Under the pieces are notes generated by a model. It made no database searches. It was not told the origin of the DNA and was given only the letters and a program-made list of their open reading frames with translations. From the NCBI RefSeq assembly GCF_000204055.1, contig NW_006768782.1:881079-945078 (forward strand): a stretch of DNA of 64,000 bases. The letters run 5' to 3'. Positions 21,915 through 33,100 of this stretch are shown piece by piece (positions within the stretch are counted from its first letter, which is position 1; each line of letters starts with the position of its first letter). The translations under genes and the position numbers were made by a program. Source of the DNA: Melampsora larici-populina 98AG31 (taxonomy: Eukaryota; Basidiomycota; Pucciniomycetes; Pucciniales; Melampsoraceae).

Positions 21915-23753
21915 GTGACCCCTTTTGAAATAATAAAGTCAAACAGACACGATTGCGGACTAGTAAAAGGAACTGACATTCAGTTATGTGTTTGCGTTGG
22001 TATTGAATTTGCCTTTTGCTTTTGCCAATTGCCTTTTCAATTATCAACAAGCAGATCGAGATGTGAGGATCCAACTTACCAAAATGATCCGCTGAGATCT
22101 GTGAGTCAAAAAGGCAGAGTCTGGCCAAAACGACCGTCATGTGAGATGAACCTTTCAGTCTGGAAGTCAGAGCTGAAAAAATACGGAATCGAGGTGAAGT
22201 ACAAACACATATTAAGAGGTTTTGAACACGGATTTAGTCAAGGAATAATTAATGCGGAGGTTCAAGGAATGAGCTACTATTGCCCAGAAAATCACAAATC
22301 GGCACTAAATGCTAAAGAGAAAATTGAAGAGAACATCAGACAAGAGATCAAAAGAGGAAGAATGTTTGGGCCATGGACTAAAGAAGAGGCTTACAAACAT
22401 TTCGGGTTTTTTAGGACAAACCCTCTAGGTGCGGTGATCAACGGGGACGGTTCCTTTAGACCGATCAATAACTTATCCTATCCAAAGAACGACCCTGATA
22501 TCGAGTCAGTAAATTTTTGGGTAGACAAAGACGACTTTGAGACTTCTTGGGATGATTTCAAAGAAGTCGCTTACTTTATTACATGGTATAAGGGTAGATT
22601 AGTTTTAGGAGTATTTGATTGGGCCAAGGCTTACCGACAAATACCGGTAGCAATGGATCAATGGCGGTTCTTGATGGTCCTAGGTTTTAACAGAATGGTA
22701 TACGTCGATACAAGAGTTCAATTCGGAGGTGTTGGCGGTTGCGGCACGTTCGGCGAAGCGGCGGAAGCTTGGAAAGAAGTTATGATGAGAAAATTCAATT
22801 TATTGAAAGGCTTCCGCTGGGTAGACAATACCCTCTTCTTGAAACCTGCGGACGGATCAAATAAAGCTACAATGAAGGAATTAGCGGCAGCAAGCAAAGA
22901 GATGGGAGTCGAGACTAACGAAAAGAAATGGAGGGAATTCGACATAGAACAGAAATATTTAGGATTTATTTGGAATGGTGACAATAAAACTGTCAGATTA
23001 CCAGAAGAGAAGATTAATTTAAGAATGAAACAAATAGAAGAATACGTACAAGAAAGACAACAATCCTTTAAGAAAACGGAAGTGCTGGTGGGAAGATTAA
23101 ATCATATAACGTTTGCATTTCCTCAAATGCGGGTGTATACATCAGCAACGCATAGAATGTTGAAAACGTGGGGTAACAAGTTCGCTCTTCGCCCAATTCC
23201 GGATGAAATCGGAGAAGATATGGATGTGTGGTTGAGGACATTAAAGAAAGCAGACCCCTTGAGAGTTATTCCGAAGCCTTAAATACGGAACGTGGGTTGG
23301 GTGGGTGATGCATCAACCTCATACGGAATAGGGATAATAGTTGGGAAGAAATGGTCTCAATTTAAATTAAAACCTACTTGGAAAGATCCAGAAAGAAATG
23401 GAGATAAACGCGGCATTGCTTGGGCGGAAACAGTGGCAATCAGATTGGGTTTACTAATGGTGGAAGACATAGAGATGGTGGAAGGTAGAAATTATTTGGT
23501 ACTCACAGATAATACGGTTACCGAAAACACCGTTATCAATGGAAAGTCGAAAGATCCACTGGTAAACGCGGAATGGAAGAAAATCCAAGACAGGTTAATA
23601 AATAAACAATACGCGATCACAGCCAAGAGAGTAGTCTTGGCTGATAATGCGGCGGATGCATTATCCAGAGGGAAAACCTCTAAGAAAAAGAGAGAGGATA
23701 AGATGACAATTGTCTTACCTAAAGACTTAGAAACATATTTGACCCAGATGTAA
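21915..23753 (+). pseudogene. Reverse transcriptase/RNase H of YR retrotransposon copy 2, with stop and WVDN active site
   Basis: The first in-frame ATG that fits is at 22146 (MNLSVWKSEL); the frame is open from 21915. Reverse transcriptase blocks are visible: TNPLGAVINGDGSFRPINNL, VFDWAKAYRQIPV (first Asp), FGGVGGCGTFGEAAE and FRWVDNTLFL. Copy 3 has WVDD at that place, so the second or third catalytic Asp has become Asn. A TAA at 23280-23282 separates the part ending VIPKP from the RNase H (GWVGDAS, AWAETVAIR, TDNT, ADALSRGK), which continues in the same frame to 23753. In copies 1 and 3 this junction is open, so a nonsense mutation is likely. Confidence 0.82.
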
Positions 23754-24011
23754 TCCTTGATGAAGAAAGATTGATGTAATGCATTCTGAAATGAGTTGCC
23801 AGATGAGATCCTTAGTTGCCTGAGGAAACACGAGATGCTCGGTGAGCATCCATAAACGAGTATAGGATAAGGGAGAGAAAACGAAACTGACAGAGAGAGA
23901 AAATAAGTTCCGACGAAGACAGGATTCGAAAGGAAAGATGGAAACCGACTAACCCAAAGAAGTCAAGCAACAAGGCGGGTTTCAACTGTGACCCAAATCA
24001 GATCAGTCCGA

Positions 24012-25088
24012 ATGCCTCGTATCAGTGGTGCGAGACGAGTAAACGAACCTCGGAGACCATACGATACGCCAGGACACTTTGGCAGAGCTGCAAAGAAAGC
24101 AACGAAACCCGGAGCACATTTAGCGATCGGCAGCTGGGCTAGGACGACTCTTTCTGGCTACTCCTCCGGCTTATCAAAGTACATCGCATATGTAGAATCG
24201 ACTGGTGGAGAATTTGATGAAAAGAAGCCAATCAGTAAACAAGAGATTTATAGCTTTATAACATGGGCTGGTAGGACAAAAGTCGACATACCAAATCCTC
24301 CTAAGAAACCGATTACAGCAAAAACAATCGATAAATACCTAGACGGTATCAATGCTTGGCACATCGTAAAGCACTTAAAGAAAATCGAATTAGACACGGA
24401 TATCGTCAAGATGTTGTTACGGGCTACGAGAAGGGAGGAAGAAGGCGTTGTTTTAGAATCTAGTAAAAAGCCAGTCATCGTTCAAAAACTTTATCAGTTA
24501 CTTAATAAATCGCATGGAAAATTGGAAGTGCAAACCTTGGTAGCAGACGTCGGATTGGTAGCTTTTTGGGAGATGATGAGACTAGGAGAGATCTTCAGAA
24601 CGACTAAGAAGGAAGGAGCGTTACTAAATCACCACGTCGAGTTCGGCCGATCCCAGAAAGGCAAATGGGCTAAACTGCATCTACGTAAGGGAAAGACCGC
24701 TGGCCCGAATGAGATACAAGTCATACATTTTCAAGCTCAACCCTCGGTGTTAGATCCGGTAAAAGCCTTAAAACAAATAATGTTAGCAAACCCGAAGAAA
24801 GGAAGAGAAGACTTCCTATTCCAATCTACGGAAGGTGTTTTACCTAAGAAAACTTTTGTTCGAGAAGTGGAAAAAGTTTGGGGAAGATCTTTGTTGGAGA
24901 AATGGTTGGGTCATTCGTTTCGTGTAGGGGGTGCTTCATTGCGAGCAAATTTAGGAACTTCAGAGAAAATAATAAAGAAAGTGGGTCGTTGGAAATCTGA
25001 GTCCTTTAGAAGATACATAAAAGAATTTACGTACGAAGAGAAGGAAGCCACTAAGAAGTTTTTGGAAACTATAAGATTGCGAATCTGA
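24012..25088 (+). CDS. Tyrosine recombinase of YR retrotransposon copy 2
   Basis: ATG 24012 (MPRISGARRV); the frame is open to TGA 25088 without an intron. The core-binding domain includes WARTTLSGYSSGLSKYIAYV and FITWAG. The catalytic domain has Arg in EMMRLGEIFR, the His-Arg pair in GHSFRVGGASLR, a conserved GRWKSESFRR and the nucleophile Tyr in RRYIKEF. This enzyme integrates the circular DNA copy of the retrotransposon by strand exchange, in place of a DDE integrase. All catalytic residues are present, so it could act in trans even though the reverse transcriptase of this copy is damaged. Confidence 0.9.
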   Translation: MPRISGARRVNEPRRPYDTPGHFGRAAKKATKPGAHLAIGSWARTTLSGYSSGLSKYIAYVESTGGEFDEKKPISKQEIYSFITWAGRTKVDIPNPPKKPITAKTIDKYLDGINAWHIVKHLKKIELDTDIVKMLLRATRREEEGVVLESSKKPVIVQKLYQLLNKSHGKLEVQTLVADVGLVAFWEMMRLGEIFRTTKKEGALLNHHVEFGRSQKGKWAKLHLRKGKTAGPNEIQVIHFQAQPSVLDPVKALKQIMLANPKKGREDFLFQSTEGVLPKKTFVREVEKVWGRSLLEKWLGHSFRVGGASLRANLGTSEKIIKKVGRWKSESFRRYIKEFTYEEKEATKKFLETIRLRI

Positions 25089-25327
25089 AGCATGAGGATA
25101 AAGTGGTAATACAAACAGAGTTCGACGTGCATGCAAATGTGAGACAAGGTTCGAGTACGAAAACTGGCGCGAAATCCCACGCTTAATGAACGGTGGGATC
25201 AGCGAGATAGAGAGTATGGTTAGCCATGCAGTATATGGGGTGGTCTGCCCGGCCAAGGACGGCATGGCTACTCCATACCTTCTTGGAGTAGGGGAAGCAG
25301 ACAACCCCAAATACAAAGAGGACCCAA

Positions 25328-25574
25328 GCTACGAGTTAAAAGCCAATGAGTTGGATTAAGCAAACCAACTCATTGGTTTCATCGAACCAAGTTTTTGGTT
25401 TAAAGAAACCAAAAGTTTGGTTTTAGAAAACCAAACTCAGGGCTCCCTCCGGGCGCTTTCCCATACAGCACTTACCTCACCACAAGGCAAGGTAAGAGCA
25501 AAGATGGTGATTGTTAAATCACATATCATGTAATAAAAAACATAGTCACCTAAAAGATAGGCTTTGAGAGTGGA
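25328..25574. repeat. Split direct repeat B1 with strong hairpin
   Basis: 247 bp, matching B2 (25868-26114) with one or two differences. It contains a perfect 12-bp stem at 25343-25376 (CCAATGAGTTGG / CCAACTCATTGG, loop of 10) followed by AACCAAG/CTTGGTT-like inverted pieces. Confidence 0.9.
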
Positions 25575-25798
25575 TGAGTAGGACCAGTAAAGGCACGTAT
25601 TGGTGCGCGTGTCCACTAGCTACATATCACTAGGTGACATGTAATATACATGTCACGAATATAGTTACGAAGTTGGTGTTGGGGGAATGAAACGAAATTT
25701 CCCCACTTTGTAAGAATTCTTCGACAGCTGTTCCTCAAAGTATTCAACTCAAGCGTTTATAGCTTGATTCAAATCTTTTAGTTGTGAATTTTTAGATA
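25574..25798. repeat. Split direct repeat A2
   Basis: Same orientation as A1, directly abutting B1. It carries 14 bases (CTACATATCACTAG) not present in A1. Confidence 0.9.
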
Positions 25799-25867
25799 CC
25801 ATCCCTCCCACCCTACATAAAAATTAGAGCTAACAATAACCATCTTTTCGATCAGGGCACGGAGGGG

Positions 25868-26114
25868 GCTACGAGCTAAAAGCCAATGAGTTGGATTAAG
25901 CAAACCAACTCATTGGTTTCATCGAACCAAGTTTTTGGTTTAAAGAAACCAAAAGTTTGGTTTTAGAAAACCAAACTCAGGGCTCCCTCCGGGCGCTTTC
26001 CCATACAGCACTTACCTCACCACCAGGCAAGGTAAGAGCAAAGATGGTGATTGTTAAATCACATATCATGTAATAAAAAACATAGTCACCTAAAAGATAG
26101 GCTTTGAGAGTGGA
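25868..26114. repeat. Split direct repeat B2 with strong hairpin
   Basis: Second copy of B, with the hairpin at 25883-25916. It is separated from A2 by about 70 bp. Confidence 0.9.
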
Positions 26115-26246
26115 ACCTAAGGGAGATCCAGGAAGACTACACTTCCAGATCTCCCACGAACCCTCACAAGTCCCAATCTCTCATTTTGAACATTCCATTC
26201 TTAAGGTTAAGGAATTTAATTTCCAACCCACCCACCCAGCTGGGCG

Positions 26247-26497
26247 AAGGATCTGCATAGCGTCTGCGGGGATTAAACCGAGACGCAAAAGAGAGCCGAT
26301 CCCCCGCCCGGGCTCCCCCAAACACTGTTTGACCTCAGCCATGATAATAGGCCAAGGTCGAACTAAGATGACCAATAATGAAAAAGATCTAATAGTAGAA
26401 TTAGGATCTACAAGTACATAATTTAATAAAAGAAATAAAATTTAAATTATGAACTTAAAAAGACCTTAACTAACACGTAAGGAACTCAAAGAATGGA
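26247..26497. repeat. 251-bp direct repeat X, right copy
   Basis: Same orientation as 18669-18919. Both copies end at AATGGA. Confidence 0.85.
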
Positions 26498-29400
26498 CCC
26501 ACACACCGCTGTCAAAGCATGGATACACAAACCTACAATAATGGATATCACCATGTCAATATCCTTGTAGCACGTCAACATGCACACATGGAGAGTTTTG
26601 AAACAAATCTGAAAGTCTTTTGGTCAGATATAGACTGAGATTGTTGTTGAGAACCCCGTGTGAATAGTAATTTATTCATGGGATTTGTGCAACCATTTGT
26701 CTTCAGCTGGGGTCAACTGAGAAGGGGAAGATGCCCCTGTTGTGGCACCTCTTTGATGGGTCTTTACAGGTTCTAAGGAAAGACCTTTGTGTGTGTATGT
26801 TGATGTGCTGCAAGGATGTTTACATATGTAGTGTCTGCTGAAGTGGGTCCCACCAAACTTGTTGTTTGAAAAGCAAAAGACAGTATCTTATGTACCTGTC
26901 ATAATCCTGCATGCAGTCAAATCTCTAAAATCAACCCTGCACCCGCAATGTTGATGTTGCATGCTGCGTGGCAGGACATTGCAGTATTTTGGTCCCGCAA
27001 TGTTACAAATATACCTGCCAAATGTTGTGTTCGGTATTGCTAAGTTACACACATTCCAGATTTTGTGTTTTTCTTGGACTGCTAAACTTTGGTTAATGTT
27101 ACAGTCACACACCAGTAAGCAATGGTGTTGTCTTCTTGGGTTTTGATTTTGGCACCATCCCCAATTCACCTTACATAGGCAAGGTACTCTTATGGTAGCA
27201 CTCAAGCTCACACCCAGAGCCCCAAAGCCTTCAGGCACCCTGGAGGGGCACATGGCAAGGGCCAGGGCTCCAGGGCTTAGGCCACACCTGAAGACCCAAG
27301 TGCTTCACTGCCTTCACAGGGCATCAAGTTCAGCTAATCCCCCCCTAAATATTGTCTAAAGCAGTGAGTAGCAACTAAAAATGAGTTGGGCTATGATTGG
27401 GTGTTCCTTGAATAGCAGGCCATGGCCCTGGCCACACCCTGGGCCACAAAAAAGTGCCAGGTGTGAGTTTGAGTTAGCACCATATTCCTCAAACAACCAA
27501 TTTCCAAAACCCCAAACAAGACGGCCTTATGCCTTGGTTTGTTCAACAAAGTTTTAGAACCTATAACCCAACAAGGGTTATACAGAGCATGAAGAGGATA
27601 ATCTACCAACAAAAGACTAGTAGAAGATTTCTATGGACTGCCCTCCTAAAGCAAGAAAATCAGAAAGAGGAAATCCGTTGAATTGAGTACTGATAATGCA
27701 CCAGAGAAAAGTATAAAGGACCAAAAGCACACAGATTTTAATTCAAAAAGCACAATGTAATTTCTCTCAACACTGCTATAGTGTTATTCCAATATGATAA
27801 CTAAGAAAGATAAAGCAATATCTTTTTGATATAATTCCCAATAAGTCTTTTTGACTAAACACTAAAGTAAATTTCTCTTTATAACTATGATAAAGGGTGT
27901 ATTTAAGTGACCAGGTGCTGCTAAAATAAGTTTATAATGATAGACAAAATGATAACTGCGTAGATGATAAATAAAAAGGGAGACAATGATCCCAAAATAA
28001 TCCTTGAGTATATATATACATGTTTTACAGCTCTTACAATGGACAACAGCCTCAAAATCCAACCAATTTTGACCAAAAACCCCTAAAAACCATATGGTGA
28101 CACAATGTAATGACTTTGTTACTAATAGATGATGTGATTTACACAGCCACGGTGATCAATGATGTAATTATATGCTACACAGCACTTCTTATGATGAATA
28201 CAGGTGATTTATTCCTTGTAATCTGGCTGAAAACCTATTTTTGAAGTTACGGGTTTTTTCAGATGATGCCCGATTTTTGACTACTAAAGTGCATCATGTA
28301 GAGCTTGTGATGCTGATTAATAAATGGCACCATATCAAGTATGTTGATGAGTAATGGATGGGTTATTGAGTTCTGAAGCTAAGGTTTTGTATGTAAATGT
28401 TGTTACATGTATGCATGTAAGTGTACAATTCAAAGTTCACACCAATTTCTTATTTGTCCTATAAATTTCTTCACACACCTCTGTTACTAATGATTTAAAG
28501 TTTGCACATTATGTAATGTATTCTTCTGCATTGAATGAGCCATCTACCATCTAATTCTGACGTCATTTGACATATGGAATAAGCTGAAAACCTCGCTTTT
28601 TGACAAAATTCACACCTTTTCACCCCTTTACACAGCTATTGCTACCAATCTATTGCTCCTGTAATGTGACATCATTTTCTATAGCCTTCAAAATCCCAGA
28701 AAATCCTCTTGGCAACCTTAAATATTACTAATACCACCATTACATAGGTAAACTACCTGCAATCCCTTGATTACCAGCTTTGAAAAATACTGTTTTCTTA
28801 ATAACTTCTATTCCTTCTTATCAACCATCAATCTTAAAATCTTTCCTGTACAATATCATGCTTTCCTTCCATATTCTAGCGTACAATACTCATAAACCTA
28901 AAGATTACTACCCTAAAAACCATTTCCAAGCCTGTATACCTATATTTTTGAATTTTTCTTATGTTTTTCTTTCTTTTCTTTTTGTGATTCATTTCTTGAT
29001 AATCAATGTTGATCTTAACAATTTTTTTCAGGTAATATGACCTAATCATGATGTACTGTGCAATACATAAGCCTTAAAGAGCTTCTATTGATCAGATTCC
29101 TTCAATTTTGAGTTTTCTTTTCCGCTGACATTTTCTAATGACTTTGGTAAACTACTATAACCAATTTGTCAATTGATCCCATAAATTGATCAACACAACA
29201 TGTCCAGCAAGTGGGCGACTGGCTGGGAATGTGAGTGTTTTCCCTTCTTCCATTCCTCATTCTGTCCAATTTGTTTTCTTTCCCTCTGAGTTAGTATACT
29301 TACTACTTGAACTTTGTCCTACCAACCATTTCCTTCTTACCTAGTCTACCAATCCATCAAATCACCTTCCCCAAACAGTCACTATCTCTGCTTCTTCCTA

Positions 29401-29691
29401 GTTTTAATCTGACCCACCCATCACTTGGATCTCCTTACCTACTAATCTCAATCATATTACTTCATCCCATTGTGACTTTTTACTCCTTTTTTCTTTTACA
29501 ATACACTTCTGTAATACAATTCACCTTTTTCAAATACTATTCCATTAATATCAATACACTTGTTTTAATTTTTAAATAGATCTTATTATTTTAAATACTT
29601 CTAATTGTGTGCTAAATATGTTTTACATTATGACTCAAGAAATCTGAATATGTTTTTTCTGCCTTTATTGGCACTGGTATTGGAGCAGTTG
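26498..29691. other. 3.2-kb stretch without a recognised gene
   Basis: AT-rich, with no convincing coding exon on either strand. 26495-26852 may be a decayed foldback element: GGACCCAC near 26495 faces GTGGGTCC near 26845, and ATCCTTGTAGCAC faces GTGCTGCAAGGAT. The open frames at 26888-27253 and 29307-29579 have no recognisable domain. The rest shows only simple composition. Confidence 0.5.
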
Positions 29692-30118
29692 CCACTACCA
29701 GCATGAAGTAATTTTCCCATAGAAAAGATGATTACATTCAGAGCAAAGAATCATTGAAAATGCATTAAATCTGCATTATTCTTCATTCAATCTGCATATT
29801 TGATTATATAATTGTACTACACAAAGTTCTTCTGGAACTTTTCCACAAAGGTTCCAGAACACTTTTCCACAAAGCCAGAAAAGAAAATTTTGGCTGTGTT
29901 CTGGCTTTGTGGACTTGTGGAAAAAACCCACTTTGAATGCCTTTTGCCTGGGTCCAAAAGACTCTGTGATACAACCCTCAAGGCCTCTTCATCTTCCCCC
30001 GTCAATCACCACTCAATTTCTTCACCCCACGTCCAGCTTACACCTCCGTCCTCATACACCACACTATGGCCGGAAAAGGACACCACAAACAACCAGAACA
30101 CTACATACATCTGTCAAC

Positions 30119-33100
30119 CAACGTTGGCCCAGTTGCGCTGCGGACACGCGCAGCGCAGCTACAACGTCATTATTGCAGTTGCGCTTCAAGGGCCCGTCAG
30201 CGCAGCGGGTACCAGTTGCGCTGCCGGACCGGGAATAATCCCAATTTTATTATCCGCTGCGTTGGAGCTGCGTTGTCGGTCCCCGGGAAAAAACGAGTTG
30301 CGCTTTGGCCCGCTGTACCGCTGCCAGCGGTACAGCGGGCCAAGTATAGGTATGCAGGGGGATATGACCCCACTAGTCTCGATCCATCAACAATTCCACT
30401 TGTACACACCTCTTCAACACCCCTTCCGTCAATCTATCACCCCATTTGGCCAACTTTTGAGCCAATCTGATAACAAGCAGGCTAAATGACTCGAAACGAA
30501 GAATATCATCATCAAGGACTTACTCGCCCCCCTGAAAAATGGTTGGATCTTGAAGGTATGTCAAGATCAAAATCAAGACCCTTCATTCCTGTCCGTCTTC
30601 CTACCAATCTTCATTCTCGAATCTCTCTCTTATCCTTATCTCATATTTCGATTCCACTCATTGTACCTTTCACTGCTCCTTCAATTCTCCCTAATAAGGT
30701 CATTCGGAAGGTTACTTGGTCACCAATCGTCTATCTTATCTCACCGCCCTTCCAAGGTTTCATCGATATCATTCTGAAGGCTACGTTGTCAACGAGCGTT
30801 TATCTTATCTCACCACACTGCTAAATTTACAACGAATATTCTATTCCGAAGTTCTCAATATCATCATTTTTCTTTATCTCACTACTTTTACTTCCAATTT
30901 CAAATCTCCGATAATCATCGCAATAATGCCTTCCTCACAATCGCAAGCCAATTCAGAGGTGCCCCATACCCCTTCAACTTCTACTCGGTCCATACGACTT
31001 CGTAAAGCCCCAACGCACCTTGGAAATTTGATATCACCGTCTCCAGACTCTCGTAGACGTGTTATCTTAGATTTAGATGATCCGCCAGCCACCAAGTCTG
31101 GTCCATCTAAACGCAAAAGGACTGTAATCGACCTCAGTGATGGTGAAGAATCTGACGCGCAAGAAGACAAGACCGAACACAGCGTGGATGATTGTCGGAA
31201 GAAGGGCCAGTCGGTCCAGAAGAAAAAGAAGCAGAAAAAGAAACACCATTACGTACGTGAAATGTGCTCCTGCTTTTGGTCTTTTACTGTTATGTTACTC
31301 ATCGCTGAATTACTTTCAAATTCAAACAAACATTAGTCATCATCGACGGCCACAGGCTCAGTGTTTTGTCACCAAGAAGACCATGCAGGCCGATTCCGAT
31401 GAAGAGAACAACAAAGTTAAGCGTCGAGGTCGACGTAGTGAGGCTGCGCAAGACAAAAACCACGCACTACTAGAGTACTATGATCCGGAGCCATGGCACC
31501 GGAAAGGAGATGTAAGACTGCGCTTTTCTCACATCATCTCGAATCAATATCATTAATCAAACTGATTGTTTATTTTTATTTTTTTCAATGCTTCTTTTAC
31601 TTATATAGGATGTGACCAAAGCCCCCCTTAGCTACGGATGTACATGGTGTAGTGATGACCCCGCAAAACCAACAGAAGTACGAGTTGGTCTCAGTAACCT
31701 CACCAGTAACCTGCAAACCCATCGAGATGGTTCCACCGCCACTGGTCGCTCGAAGATAGGATGTCCGGGCCGGCTTCGAGCTCGTGCGGCAGGCCTGGAG
31801 GTTCCACCTTCAGTTGCTGATCGTGAAAATGCCAAAGCGAACGACAAGAACAACAAGGGTTCTCTTGCATCCTTTGTCACGATTGGACCAAAGAGCAAAT
31901 TCGATAACTTAATCTTTAATCAGATCCTCTGTCTGTGGATGACGTCAAGAGCTCTTCCATGGAATCGGATGTCTGACAAGTGGCTGCGAAGTGCCGTTCA
32001 ATACCTGCGACCTGATGCCAAAATGTATGGTCGCAAATGGGCGGCGGAAGAGTCAAAGCGGTTGAATTTGTCTATGAAAGAAGTTGTTTTCAATGAGCTC
32101 CGGGTCAGTGTTTCAATGTTCTCAGTGACGTTTCAATTCATCTCAATCTAATTGTCGAATTTATGTGATCACAGGGTTTGAGCAGCAAGATCAGCTTGCA
32201 GCAGGACGTATGGACTACCAAAGGAAATCGGCATGCTTTTCTTGGTGCCGCTGTAACGTATATCAGTTCGGACTGGAAGTTTATATCGCGCCACTTGACA
32301 CTAAAGCTAGTTGCATGGGAGCATAAGGGCAAATGGCTCGCTGAGCCAATTGTCAACGTCTTTGTCAAACGCGGTCTAGTTAATAAGATAAGTATCTTAT
32401 TATTTTTACTTTTCCTTGATATATATATTTTAGACTTCAACCTGATGTTTTTAATTTCGTTATGCACCTCCTCTGCCAGACAACAGATTCTGGGTCAAAC
32501 AATAAGACCATGGCACAGGAAATGCATACACAATTTCTTGCACAACCCGACCAACTGGACTACACCTGGAACCCCGATCGAATGCACATCTTTTGCTTCT
32601 GTCACAAGATGGCGCTGATCGTGGGTTCGGGTCTTGCTGCTCTTGGACTCAAGACTTCGCCACCCATGAAAATCAAGAATGCTTTGCGAGGAACTTTCCC
32701 CGAATTCAACTCGACCGTGATTGAGGAAGAAGAAGAGCCTGAAGAGACTGTACCCTTATCGGAAATACCTGATGTAGCCGTTCCGCCAGACAATCCCGAT
32801 TCTGATAGTGAACTTACTCTTCAGGCCGTTGTTTCAAGAGATGAAGAAGAGGACGAACCAGCTGTGATTCATGACCCAGACGAAGAAGAAGGCTGGGATG
32901 CGGCCGATGCAGCCGACGAGGCTGATCCGGTCCTTGTAGTTGAAAGAGACTTGGGCCAGCCCCAACCGACTCATCGTCGTGAGGCCAACAAGCTCGACGC
33001 CCTTTTAGACAAGGTCAGAATATTCCATTCACTCACATCATATTGCTTCGATTCTAATGTGTCTCTCTCTTGGCAGATTGACTTCATCCTTCGTCGAATA

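Larger units (their letters stand above)
19016..26114 (+). mobile_element. YR retrotransposon copy 2 (Ngaro/PAT-like) with split direct repeats
   Basis: Order: A1 (19016-19226), leading ORF, hairpin cluster, gag (20598-21887), reverse transcriptase/RNase H (21915-23753), tyrosine recombinase (24012-25088), B1 (25328-25574), A2 (25574-25798), B2 (25868-26114). A1...B1-A2-B2 is the split-direct-repeat plan of Ngaro/PAT-type elements, which integrate by recombinase and lack an integrase and target duplications. The recombinase is intact. The reverse transcriptase has a mutated active site and an in-frame stop, and the leading ORF has a stop, so this copy is probably not autonomous. Confidence 0.88.

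Noticed and set aside
25328..26114. B1-A2-B2 considered as a simple tandem repeat.
   Set aside because: A1 upstream of the ORFs makes the split-direct-repeat arrangement the better explanation.
18669..26497. X repeats considered as LTRs of one element.
   Set aside because: No TG...CA ends, no target duplication, no DDE integrase; the enclosed genes are of the tyrosine-recombinase type.
29812..30489. 225-codon plus-strand open frame.
   Set aside because: It crosses the inverted-repeat element and the GC-rich hAT end; no domain and no shared boundary with a gene.
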